NCBI RefSeq assembly: GCF_014844055.1
Contig: NZ_CP062167.1
Location: 2,371,501-2,435,500, forward strand
Length of the DNA stretch: 64,000 nucleotides
Direction of reading: 5' to 3'
Source: Aureimonas sp. OT7
Lineage (GTDB): Bacteria; Pseudomonadota; Alphaproteobacteria; Rhizobiales; Rhizobiaceae
Below the pieces are notes generated by a model. That model saw nothing but the letters and a program-made list of their open reading frames with translations, had not been told where the DNA came from and ran no database searches. The translations under genes and the position numbers were made by a program. Below are positions 53,960-63,600 of the stretch, in pieces (the stretch's first letter is position 1; every line of letters starts with the position of its first letter).

Positions 53960-55392
53960 CACCATTGGGCGACGTCGCGGCCCTTGCCGACAGCTACGAC
54001 CTGGTCGTCATCGGGGCCGGCCCGGCAGGCATGGCCGCCGCGACGCTGGCCGCCGCCAAGGGCGCCTCGACGCTTCTTGTCGACGAAAACCCGGCGCCGG
54101 GCGGCCAGATCTATCGCGGCATCACGAATACGCCGCTTCAGGTCAAGGCGGTTCTGGGCGCCGACTACTGGCGCGGAGAGGCAATCGCCACGGCCTTCCG
54201 CGACAGCGACGCCGCCTATCTGCCGTCCGCGACGGTGTGGCAGGCGGCACAGGGTTTCGAGCTCGGCATTTCCGCCCATGGCAAAACGCGCTTGATCCAT
54301 GCCCGCCGGGTGATTGGCGCGACAGGGGCCCTCGAGCGCCCGTTCCCCATTCCGGGTTGGACGCTGCCCGGCGTCATGACGGCGGGCGCGGCGCAAACCC
54401 TTCTCAAGGCGAGCGGGATCGCCATGGAGGGCCGCGTGGTGCTGGCCGGCAGTGGCCCGCTGCTGCGGCTGATAGCGGCGCAGTATCTGGCCGCGGGCAG
54501 CCGCATCGACACAATCCTCGACACCACTCCGCGGGGCAACTGGCGCAATGCGCTGGGCGGCCTCTCCGGGTTCGCGACGTCGCCTTACCTGCGCAAGGGC
54601 CTCGGCCTGCTGATGAAGGTACGCCGTTCGGTCAGGGTCGTCTCAGGCGTGACGGCCCTTGCGGCAGAGGGCGATGCGCGGCTGGAAGCGGTCCGCTACA
54701 CGAGTGGCGGCCGGGAAACGGTGCTTCCCGTGGATCACCTCCTGCTGCATCAGGGTGTCGTGCCCAATGTCAATCTGGCCAGCTCCATGGGCTGCGAGAT
54801 CCTTTGGGACGATGTGCAGGCGGCATTCCGCCCCCGGGTGGACGGCTTCGGCGAGACGAGCGTCGAGGGCTTCGCCATTGCCGGCGATGGTGCGGGCATC
54901 GCCGGGGCGGAAGCCGCCGCCGAGCGCGGCCGCCTTGCCGCATTGGGGGCGCTGGCCGCCCTCGGCCGTATCTCAACCGGGCAGCGCGACGAGGCCGCGG
55001 CGCCGATCCGCGCCGTGCTGAACTGCTACGACAAGGGCCGTGGATTCCTCGACGCGCTCTATCGGCCCGCCCCGCAGTTCCGGGTGGCGGCGGACGATGC
55101 CATCGCCTGTCGCTGCGAGGAGGTGACGGGCGGGCAGGTGCGAGATGCCGTGACCCAGCTTGGCGTCACCGGCCCCAACCAGCTCAAATCCTTCCTGCGG
55201 TGCGGCATGGGGCCGTGCCAGGGGCGGCTCTGCGGCCTGACCATAACGGAGACCATCGCCGAGGCACGGGGCGTCTCGCCCGAGGCCGTTGGCTACTACC
55301 GTTTGCGGGCACCCATCAAGCCGATCACGCTGGCCGAGCTTGCCTCGCTCGACAAGGCGGATGAGGAAGTCCGCATGGTGGCGCGTGGCTGA
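53956..55392 (+). CDS. FAD/NAD-dependent oxidase alpha subunit with BFD-like cluster domain
   Basis: 478 residues. The FAD motif is DLVVIGAGPAGMAAATLAA near 15-34; a second GAGPLLR-type Rossmann motif (VVLAGSGPLLRLI) lies near 165. The C-terminal BFD-like domain has four cysteines, CRCEEVTGGQ near 395 and RCGMGPCQGRLCG near 425, to hold a [2Fe-2S] cluster. It is the OoxA/HcnB-type subunit of the oxidase made with the two genes before it. ATG at 53956 overlaps their last stop. Confidence 0.88.
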   Translation: MTPLGDVAALADSYDLVVIGAGPAGMAAATLAAAKGASTLLVDENPAPGGQIYRGITNTPLQVKAVLGADYWRGEAIATAFRDSDAAYLPSATVWQAAQGFELGISAHGKTRLIHARRVIGATGALERPFPIPGWTLPGVMTAGAAQTLLKASGIAMEGRVVLAGSGPLLRLIAAQYLAAGSRIDTILDTTPRGNWRNALGGLSGFATSPYLRKGLGLLMKVRRSVRVVSGVTALAAEGDARLEAVRYTSGGRETVLPVDHLLLHQGVVPNVNLASSMGCEILWDDVQAAFRPRVDGFGETSVEGFAIAGDGAGIAGAEAAAERGRLAALGALAALGRISTGQRDEAAAPIRAVLNCYDKGRGFLDALYRPAPQFRVAADDAIACRCEEVTGGQVRDAVTQLGVTGPNQLKSFLRCGMGPCQGRLCGLTITETIAEARGVSPEAVGYYRLRAPIKPITLAELASLDKADEEVRMVARG

Positions 55393-56509
55393 GGCCCGAA
55401 CGATCGGTGACGTGATCGTTGCCGGCGGCGGGCTGCATGGCTGTTCGGCAGCCCTGCAGCTCAGCATGCGCGGGGTCCGCGTGACCGTGGTGGAGAAAGA
55501 CTATCCCGGCCGCCATGCTTCCGGCGTCAATGCCGGGGGCGTGCGGCGGCTTGGCCGGGCCTTGCCTGAAATTCCGCTGAGCCTGCGGGCCATGGAGATG
55601 TGGCACGACATCGAAACGCTCGTCGACGATGACTGCGGCTTCGAATCCGAAGGGCAGGTCAAGGTGGCCGAAGGCGAGGCGGACATGGAAACCTGCCGCG
55701 CCAGGCGTGAAACCCTCGTGGCGGAGGGCTTTACGCATGAAGAGGTGATCGACCGCCAAGAGCTGCGGGCCCTCGTGCCGCACATCGCCGAGCATTGCAT
55801 CGGCGGTCTGGTCAGTCGTGGCGACGGGGCCGCGCTGCCGTTCCGCACGGTGCTGGCTTTCCGCAACAAGGCGAAGGCGCTGGGGGCGCGCTTCATCGAG
55901 GGCGAGCGCGTCGTTTCCCTTGTTCGCACGGGCACTGTGTGGACCGCGACGACCGATGCGGGAACGCGGCTCCAGGCACCGGTGGTGGTCAATGCCGCCG
56001 GGGCCTGGGCGGGGCACCTGGCGGAGATGGCCGGCGACCGCGCACCCGTGGAAGCCGTCGCCCCCATGCTGATGATCACAGAGCGCCGGCCTCCCTTCCT
56101 CAGGCCCGTCGTCGGCGCCACCTCCCGGACCCTGTCCTTCAAGCAGTTCGCCAATGGCACGGTGCTGATCGGCGGTGGTTACCTCGGACGTCCGGACCCG
56201 GACACCAACCGCACCGAACTGGACTATCGCAAGCTGGCGGAAAACGCCCGCACCGTCCGCGACCTCTTTCCCATCATGCGCGACGCCCGCATCGTGCGCA
56301 CATGGGCGGGCATCGAGGCGCGGATGCCCGACGGCATCCCCGTCATTGGCGCATCGGCCGCGGCGGAAGGCCTGTTCCATTCGTTCGGCTATTCCCTGCA
56401 CGGCTTTCAACTCGGGCCGGTGACCGGGGTGGTGCTGGCCGACCTGATCCAGAACGGCCAGTCGAACCTGCCGATCGCCGCGTTCTCGATCTCCCGTTTC
56501 GCCGCGTAG
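55385..56509 (+). CDS. FAD-dependent DadA-like oxidoreductase
   Basis: 374-residue second DAO-family flavoprotein. The FAD motif is DVIVAGGGLHGCSAALQL near 8-25, followed by HASGVNAGGVRRLG near 48. C-terminal TWAGIEARMPDGIPVIG and FHSFGYSLHGFQLGPVTG are usual in sarcosine-oxidase and D-amino-acid-dehydrogenase relatives. GTG at 55385 overlaps the previous stop by eight bases; an ATG at 55361 is an alternative. It would give the pathway a second oxidation step, perhaps on the amino acid released by the trimeric oxidase. Confidence 0.83.
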   Translation: MAEARTIGDVIVAGGGLHGCSAALQLSMRGVRVTVVEKDYPGRHASGVNAGGVRRLGRALPEIPLSLRAMEMWHDIETLVDDDCGFESEGQVKVAEGEADMETCRARRETLVAEGFTHEEVIDRQELRALVPHIAEHCIGGLVSRGDGAALPFRTVLAFRNKAKALGARFIEGERVVSLVRTGTVWTATTDAGTRLQAPVVVNAAGAWAGHLAEMAGDRAPVEAVAPMLMITERRPPFLRPVVGATSRTLSFKQFANGTVLIGGGYLGRPDPDTNRTELDYRKLAENARTVRDLFPIMRDARIVRTWAGIEARMPDGIPVIGASAAAEGLFHSFGYSLHGFQLGPVTGVVLADLIQNGQSNLPIAAFSISRFAA

Positions 56510-56562
56510 CGTTCGCGTTACGTAAACCTGAAAAACCATTCCAGACAAGGAGTTATATTGGT

Positions 56563-56907
56563 ATGGTAAAGCGTGGCCTTCAAACCCCGATCATGCATCG
56601 CTTCGTCGAGCATAACGGCATCATCGCCTTTGGCGGTCTCATCGCCGACGATCTGTCGCAGACGATGGGCGGCCAGACCGCACAGATATGCCAGAAGCTC
56701 GACAAGCTGCTTGCCGAGGCCGGCACCGACAAGAGCAAGCTCATTTCCGCCATGCTGTATGTGACGGACATGGGCCAGAAGGCCGAGATGAACCAGGCAT
56801 GGACGTCTTGGATCGAGGCGGCCGACCTGCCCACCCGCGCTACGATCGGCGTTGCCGACCTTGGCAAGAACGTCCTGATCGAGGTGGTGGTGACGGCTGC
56901 CGCCTGA
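56563..56907 (+). CDS. ridA: RidA family enamine/imine deaminase
   Basis: 114-residue Rid-family protein. Residues around ALIEVVVTAAA and SAMLYVTDMGQKAEMNQAW match the family; the arginine expected for substrate binding is in PTRATIGVADL near 92. It hydrolyses reactive imines/enamines that flavoprotein oxidases release, which explains its place after two amine oxidases. AAGGAG lies ten bases before the ATG. Confidence 0.88.
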   Translation: MVKRGLQTPIMHRFVEHNGIIAFGGLIADDLSQTMGGQTAQICQKLDKLLAEAGTDKSKLISAMLYVTDMGQKAEMNQAWTSWIEAADLPTRATIGVADLGKNVLIEVVVTAAA

Positions 56908-56913
56908 TCGGCG

Positions 56914-57561
56914 TCAGCCGCGACGGCGCGACGGCATGTCCAGAACGTGCGGGTAGAGTTCCTCGCGGAACACGGTTTCCAGCCGTCGCAACTCCGAGAC
57001 GACATCCGGGTGGGCATCCACCCGGATGTCCCAAAGGGGATATTCCTCGGCACCGACGATATAGACGTTCGCCGACCTTTCTCCTGCCCGGTCGCCGCCT
57101 GCAGCCACGCCGGCCGCTATTGCCGCGATCAGGCGGTGCACCAGCTCGGCCCCGGCATCCTGCTCGAAAGCCTGCAGCATGGCCTCCAGCACGGCCGGGC
57201 CCACAAGCCTGTTGCCCTGGACGCTGACGTCGCGGTCCGTCCGGTGGCCGGCCCAGGGAAGGCAATCCTCGCCGGTGAAGGCGTGGGCGCGGCCCTCCTT
57301 GTCGATGGCGGCAACCTGCCGCTTGTGGCGCTCCGCATCGTCATCCAGCACGGTTTCCACCGTGCCGCGCGCGGAGACGCTGAGGGACAGCAGCTTGACG
57401 CCGTCGATGCCGAGATAGGGGTTCACCAGCGCCTGTGTCGCAAAGGCTCCGAAACCGGGAAAGGCGTAGGACAGAAACTTGCCCACCGCCGGCATCTCGG
57501 TTGCCGCCGCCACGCCGAACTGTTTGGTCCGTGGGCATCTGGCGGCGATGGACAGGGTCAT
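56914..57561 (-). CDS. DUF1028 family protein (Ntn-hydrolase-like)
   Basis: 215-residue protein of the DUF1028 family. It begins MTLSIAARCPRTKQFGVAAAT and continues SYAFPGFGAFATQALVNPYLG. The family has the Ntn-hydrolase fold and its function is not established. It is often found next to amine and opine catabolic genes. It is convergent with ridA (six bases between stops). Confidence 0.82.
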   Translation of the reverse strand: MTLSIAARCPRTKQFGVAAATEMPAVGKFLSYAFPGFGAFATQALVNPYLGIDGVKLLSLSVSARGTVETVLDDDAERHKRQVAAIDKEGRAHAFTGEDCLPWAGHRTDRDVSVQGNRLVGPAVLEAMLQAFEQDAGAELVHRLIAAIAAGVAAGGDRAGERSANVYIVGAEEYPLWDIRVDAHPDVVSELRRLETVFREELYPHVLDMPSRRRG

Positions 57562-57640
57562 TGATCGGCTCCATGTGGGTCACGACGGGGTGACGCCAGC
57601 AGATGGGGCCTTGGGACCCGGCGTCAATGCAGTCCGCCGC

Positions 57641-59041
57641 TCAGGCGGCGGTGCGGGCGCCCAGCACGCCGAGGGTCGATTGCAGCGATTGCATCTCCAT
57701 CCGGCGATAAAGCTCCATCTCGTCGAGGACGGGCCGGCCGAGGGCCTTTTCGAACAGGGCCTTGCTGCCGCTGGCGGCGGCGTCCGACTGGGCATCCGTC
57801 CCGAGGTTGGACTGGAAGATGCCTGCGGCCGATACGGGAAGGAAATCTTCGTAGACGATGGGGTCGCAGACGGCATGGCCAGCCGACAGAAGGCTTTCGA
57901 TATCCTTGCCGGTTTGCCCGGCGCGTGCGGCGGCTAGGCCCTTTTCGGTGGGGGAATAGCGAAAGAACGCCAATCCTTCGGACCGCATCGTCCGCCAGTC
58001 GTCCGGGAAGGTACTGAAGTGCCGGGCAAGGCGCGCCATGTAGCTCGACGCGCCGGTGCCGGCGGCATCGAGCGAGCCGGACTTGCGCGCATCGGCCAAA
58101 AGCGCGTCGTAAAGGGCGCGCCCCTTCGGCGTCAGGGCCGCCCCGCGCTGCTCGATTTCACCGAAACGGGCGGTGTGTCGCCCTGGGACGTGCCCATCCG
58201 CTTCGGGAAACAGGATGTCCTCTTCGAGTGCCTTGAAGCTGGTCTGACGCAGGAGGATCGGGCATCGGCGCTGCGGCGGGCCCTCGATCACCGCCTTCGG
58301 CGCGATGCCGTGCGCCGGCATCCCGGCCTGCACGGCATCGATATCCAGCGTGCGCGGCGTCAGATGATTGATATGCGGGCCCTTGAAGCAGACGATATCG
58401 GCGATCAGGCGATGTTCGGCGGCAAGCTCGGCGTAAGTGGCCGCATCCACCGTCGCCTCGGAATGCCAGCGGAAGGTTTCCAGCGCCTGTGCGATGAAGT
58501 GTTCCGCCTGGGCGGGGGTCAGCCCGCCTTGCGCTTCGTGGAGCGATGCCAGCTCCAGCGCCTTCGGAGTGAAAATGCGACGCCTGGCCAGGATGGCGGT
58601 AGCCTTTGCGCGCAACGCCCCGTCCTCGATCAGGTCGAGCCGGAGCAGCGAGGTGAAGACGCGGAAAGGGTTTTTCGACAGCGCCGCCTCGTCGATCGGC
58701 CGGAAGGCCGTCGAATGGACGGGGATGCCGGCCACGGCAAGGTCGTAGTACCCTACCGGATGCATGCCCATCACCGCGAAAATCCTGCCGATGTCGAAGA
58801 GTTCGGCCGCAGTACCGAGGCGGATGGCGCCATGCCGCTCGTCCGACAGACGCTCCAGCTCTCCCGCGCGCGCCAGCCGCGCTGCCAGGTCTGCGTCCGC
58901 CTTCAGCACGTCCGAGTTGACCGCGCCCACCAACTGCATGAGCGCACCATATTGCGGCACCTCCTGCCGGTACATGTCGGACATTGCGCGCGAGAAACCG
59001 GCGCGGATCTCGTCAGGGGGCACGAAAGGGCCGGATGTCAT
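57641..59041 (-). CDS. hglS: 2-oxoadipate dioxygenase/decarboxylase (HglS, DUF1338)
   Basis: 466-residue VOC-superfamily Fe(II) enzyme. In P. putida HglS turns 2-oxoadipate into D-2-hydroxyglutarate in lysine/2-aminoadipate breakdown. Metal ligands fall at the same positions as in HglS: His70 and Arg74 in ERHGAIRLG, His226 in GPHINHLTPR, and a Glu near 295 in FGEIEQRGAALTPKG. ATG at 59041 gives the family length; the long upstream extension is noise. Its presence near the oxidase cluster hints that the pathway's substrate yields a C6 2-oxo acid. Confidence 0.93.
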   Translation of the reverse strand: MTSGPFVPPDEIRAGFSRAMSDMYRQEVPQYGALMQLVGAVNSDVLKADADLAARLARAGELERLSDERHGAIRLGTAAELFDIGRIFAVMGMHPVGYYDLAVAGIPVHSTAFRPIDEAALSKNPFRVFTSLLRLDLIEDGALRAKATAILARRRIFTPKALELASLHEAQGGLTPAQAEHFIAQALETFRWHSEATVDAATYAELAAEHRLIADIVCFKGPHINHLTPRTLDIDAVQAGMPAHGIAPKAVIEGPPQRRCPILLRQTSFKALEEDILFPEADGHVPGRHTARFGEIEQRGAALTPKGRALYDALLADARKSGSLDAAGTGASSYMARLARHFSTFPDDWRTMRSEGLAFFRYSPTEKGLAAARAGQTGKDIESLLSAGHAVCDPIVYEDFLPVSAAGIFQSNLGTDAQSDAAASGSKALFEKALGRPVLDEMELYRRMEMQSLQSTLGVLGARTAA

Positions 59042-59252
59042 GGATGGCGGCTCCGTCGAGTGTCGAAAGCGTGGACCGGCTTCTTCGCGCACCCACCCGC
59101 GCCCGACAAGCGATGGATGTTCGCCGCGCCATTCCAGCCTGGAATACCGAGGGCGCACCACCCGTTTTGAGTAGGCCTCTGGCGCATTGGACGAATTGAT
59201 GGTGGCGGGCGCTCCGCACAGGATGGCGGGCCAGAACCGTGCCGGGATCGCC

Positions 59253-60599
59253 ATGAAGACGAAGCCTAAAGTCCTGATCGTCAGTGAGAATGCGTCGATG
59301 ATGTTCGGCGGCGAGGCATCGCTGCCGTGGCATTACTTCACCCGGCTGCGGGGACGGGGCGTCGATACCTGGCTGGTCGTGCACGAACGGACGCGCGCCG
59401 AGCTGGCGCGCCTGGCACCGGAGGCGCTGGACCGCATCCATTTCATACCGGACAACCGCTTCAACATCTTCTGCTGGAAGATGGGGGCGAAGATGCCGGC
59501 CCAGCTTGGAGATATCACCTTCGGCTACGCCAGCCGCATCGCCAACCAGATCGAGGCGCGCCGGCTAGTGCGCCGTCTCGTCCGTCAGAATGGCATCTCG
59601 GTCGTCCATCAGCCCATTCCCGTGTCCCCGCGCGAGCCGTCGCTGATGGTCGATGTCGGGGCGCCGGTGGTGATGGGGCCGATGAACGGCAACATGTCCT
59701 ATCCGCCGGCGATGCAGGCGAGGGCCGGGGGCACGGTGCAGAAGATACTGCGCTCGGCGCGCGCCCTTTCCGACCACGTGCACGGCCTGATGCGCGGCAA
59801 ACGCGAAGCCGCTTTGCTTCTGGTCGCCAACCAGCGTACGCGCATGGGCCTGCCGCCGAAATGCCGTGGCGCGGTGGTGGAGCTGGTGGAAAACGGCATC
59901 GACACCGAGCTCTGGCAGCCCGGAAGCGCGCCGGCCTCCGGCGCTTCGGGTGACATGCGCCTTTTGTTTCTTGGCCGGCTGGTGGACTGGAAGGCGGTGG
60001 ATATCGTCCTGGAGGCGGTCGGGCGCTTGCCGCCGCAGGGCGGCGTGACGCTGGATATCATCGGCGATGGGCCCATGCGCCAGCCTTTGCAGGCGCTGGC
60101 GGAGCAACTCGGCCTCGATGGTAAGGTTCGCTTCCACGGCTTCCTGCCGCAGCCCGAATGCGCCGCGGCGATGCGCAATGCGGACGCTCTCGTCCTGCCG
60201 AGCCTGTACGAGTGCGGCGGCGCGGTCGTGCTGGAGGCCATGGCCGCGGGCGTCCCGGTGATCGCGACGGCGTGGGGAGGGCCGTTGGATTACCTCGATG
60301 CAAGCTGCGGTATCCTGATCGAGCCGACCAGCCGCGACGATCTCGTGGCCGGTTTCGCCACCGCCATCGGGCAACTCGCCTCCGAGCCGGAGCGGCGCGC
60401 CGCAATGGGGCAGGCCGGGCGCAACAGGGCGCTGCGCAACTTCGACTGGGATGACAAAATCAGCCGCATGCTGGTGCTTTACGAGGCCGTCGCGGCCGGG
60501 CGGCCGTTGACCGACGCGGACGTGGAGCCGACACGGCCTGCGGACAGGCTGGTGCAGCACCAGTTCATGCTCCGGCCGTCGGCGCGCCAGGACTCCTGA
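59253..60599 (+). CDS. GT4 family glycosyltransferase
   Basis: 448-residue GT-B enzyme. The donor domain has MRLLFLGRLVDWKAVDIVLEAV near 232 and the E-x7-E motif within YECGGAVVLEAMAAGVPVI near 323-341. The N-terminal half (VLIVSENASMMFGGEASLPW) resembles exopolysaccharide glycosyltransferases. A hydrophobic stretch is not obvious. It does not overlap its neighbours, is not clearly linked to the amine pathway, and may be a separate unit. The C-terminus extends about 40 residues past the fold. Confidence 0.85.
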   Translation: MKTKPKVLIVSENASMMFGGEASLPWHYFTRLRGRGVDTWLVVHERTRAELARLAPEALDRIHFIPDNRFNIFCWKMGAKMPAQLGDITFGYASRIANQIEARRLVRRLVRQNGISVVHQPIPVSPREPSLMVDVGAPVVMGPMNGNMSYPPAMQARAGGTVQKILRSARALSDHVHGLMRGKREAALLLVANQRTRMGLPPKCRGAVVELVENGIDTELWQPGSAPASGASGDMRLLFLGRLVDWKAVDIVLEAVGRLPPQGGVTLDIIGDGPMRQPLQALAEQLGLDGKVRFHGFLPQPECAAAMRNADALVLPSLYECGGAVVLEAMAAGVPVIATAWGGPLDYLDASCGILIEPTSRDDLVAGFATAIGQLASEPERRAAMGQAGRNRALRNFDWDDKISRMLVLYEAVAAGRPLTDADVEPTRPADRLVQHQFMLRPSARQDS

Positions 60600-60607
60600 A
60601 AGGCCGG

Positions 60608-63600
60608 TCAGCGGTTCCGGCTGCCGTATCCGCCGGCAATGGGCGTGACGACGGTCACCGCCTCGCCGGCTTCCAGAACCGTCTGGTCGCAGGCCTTGAG
60701 TACGTCGATGGACCCGTCCAGACGCCGAACCTCGGTCCGCCCGCATTCACCGGCAGCGCCGCCCATGATGCCCTTTGGCGCAATCGAGCGATGCGAGGAC
60801 AGGATGGCGCAGTCCATGCGTTGCAGGAAGCGGATGGTGCGCGTGGTGCCTTCGCCGGGGTCGAAGGCGCTGTCGCCGCGCGCCCCCCGGCGCAGGCCGA
60901 ACTGCTCCAGCATCACCGGGTAGCGCATTTCCAGGATCTCCGGGTCGGTCAGGCGGGAGTTGGTCATGTGCACGTGCACGCCCGACGTTCCGGCGAAGCC
61001 GCGCCCGTCATTGGTGCGCCCGGCGGGCGAGCCCGAGCAGATCGTCTCGTAATACTGGTACTCGTTATTGCCGAAAGTCAGGTTGTTCATCGTACCCTGG
61101 CTGTTGGCGATCGCGTTCAGCGCGCCGAAGATGGCGTTGGTGACGTGCTGGGAGGTCTCGACATTGCCGGCGACAACCGCGCGCGGATAGGCGGGCTTGA
61201 GCATCGAGCCCTCCGGCACGATAATGCGGATGGGCCGCAGGCACCCGGCGTTCATCGGGATCGGCGCTTCCACCATGACGCGGAAGCAGTACAGGACGGC
61301 GGCGCGTGTGACGGGCTCCGGCGCGTTGAAATTGTTGGCGATGGCCTCCGATGTCCCCGTGAAGTCCACGGTCGCCGTACGCTTGTCGCGATCCACGGTG
61401 ATCCTGACCTTGATCGTCTGTCCCGTGTCGGTGTCGTAGCTGTATTCGCAATCGTCGAGCCGGCCGATCAGCCGCGCCACCTCTTCGGCGGCGTTGTCCT
61501 GTACATGGCCCATATAGGCTTCCACGGCGGGCAGGCCGAACTCGCTCACCATGCGGCGCAATTCCGCCGCGCCACGCTCGTTGGCAGCAATCTGCGCTTT
61601 CATGTCGGCGATATTCTGCGCCGGGTTGCGGGCCGGGTAGGGGTGTTCGATCAACAGTTTTCGCAGGCCGTCTTCCTGGAAGACACCATCCGCGACGAGC
61701 CGGAAATTGTCGATCAGGACGCCTTCTTCGTCGACGGTCGTGGCCAGCGGCGTCATCGAGCCGGGCGCCGTGCCGCCGACATCGGCGTGGTGGCCGCGCG
61801 AGGCGACCCAGAAGATGATCCGCTTGCCGGCGTCGTCGAAGACCGGGCTGACGACGGTAATGTCGGGCAGGTGGGTGCCGCCATTATAAGGCGCGTTGAG
61901 CGCGTAGACGTCGCCCGGCCTTATCGAGCCCTCGTTCAGCCGGATCACGGTTTCCACCGAGCGATCCATCGAACCCAGGTGCACGGGCATATGCGGGGCG
62001 TTGGCCACGAGCGCGCCGCCGGCATCGAAGACGGCGCAGGAGAAGTCCAGTCGCTCCTTGATGTTCACCGAGTGGGCCGTGTTCTGAAGGGCCACGCCCA
62101 TCTGCTCGGCGATGGCCATGAAGAAGTTGTTGAACACTTCCAGAAGGATCGGGTCTGCCTGCTCGGTGCCGATGGCACCGGCCCGCACCATCGCCTCGTG
62201 CCGCTTCAGCACGATGTGGTCGGCCGCCGTCAGGCGTGCCGTCCAGCCCGGCTCGATCACCACGGTCTGGTTTGGCTCTATGATCAGTGCGGGGCCGCGG
62301 ACGGCGTCGCCGGCCGCAAGGCCCTCGCGGCGGAAAACGCCGGCGTCGTGCCATGCACCGCCGGAGAAGAACCGGGCGCGCTCGTCGCTCTGCGCCATGC
62401 GTTCCCCATCCGACGCCGCCTCGGCGACGGTGTCCTCGGCCTGCCGGTCCCAGCCTTCCACTTCCACGGCCTCGACCGTGACGGGCTTGCCCGGCGTGAT
62501 GAAGCCGAATTGAGCCTTGTGCATCGACTCGAAGGTTTGCCGGGCGGCGTCCTCGTCGCCATCGAAGGGCACGTCGAGTGTCGTGTCCGTTCCGTCATAC
62601 CGCAGGTGCAGCTTGGTTCGCGTCTGCGTTGCTTCGGATGGCACGCCCTGTTCGGCAAGCTCGTGGAGGACGGCCGCACGCAACTCGTCCGTCAGGGTGG
62701 CGACGGCCTCGCGGCTGGCTGCGCCGAAGGGCCGGACAAGCCCCTGCTGGCGGCTGGCGGTCACCGTGGCAAGGCCCATGCCATAGGCCGAAAGCAAGCC
62801 GGACAGGGGATGCAGCAGGATATGCTCCATGCCCAGCGCGTCGGCAACGAGGCAGGCGTGCTGCCCACCCGCGCCGCCGAACGAATTGAGCAGATAGCGC
62901 GTCACGTCATAGCCGCGCTGGACGCTGATCTTCTTGATGGCATTGGCCATGTTTTCGACGGCGATGGTCAGGAAGCCTTCCGCCACCTCCTCGGCCGAGC
63001 GCCCTTCGCCGGCCGTGGCGGCGATTTCGGCGAACTTCTCGGCGACCGTCTCGCGGTCGAGGGGCTGGTCCTGTCCCGGGCCGAAGATCGAGGGAAAATA
63101 TCGAGGATTGAGCTTGCCCAGCATCACGTTGGCGTCGGTCACGGTCAACGGGCCGCCGCGCCGATAAGCCGCCGGGCCAGGGTCGGCGCCGGCGGAATCC
63201 GGCCCGACGCGGAAGCGCCCCTTTTCGGCATGCAGGATGGAGCCTCCGCCGGCGGCCACCGTATGGATGCGCATCATCGGGGCGCGGATCCGCACTCCGG
63301 CGACTTCGGTGTCGAAGGCGCGCTCATACTCGCCGGCCGAATGGGCGACATCGGTCGAGGTGCCGCCCATGTCGAAACCGATGACGCGTGAGAAGCCGGC
63401 CTGGCCTGCCGTGCGTACCATGCCGACGACACCGCCCGCCGGTCCGGACAGGATGGCATCCTTGCCGCGAAACCGGTCGGCGGCCGTCAACCCGCCGGAC
63501 GACATCATGAACTGCAGCGTGGGGCCGGGCTCCCCGGCCGGTGTAGCACCCAGCGTGCGCGCCACGCGGGAGACGTAGCGGCCGAGGATCGGCGAAAGGT

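Noticed and set aside
60791..63391. 866-aa plus-strand open frame opposite the hydantoinase gene
   Set aside because: Antisense shadow with biased composition; the minus strand encodes the HyuAB fusion.
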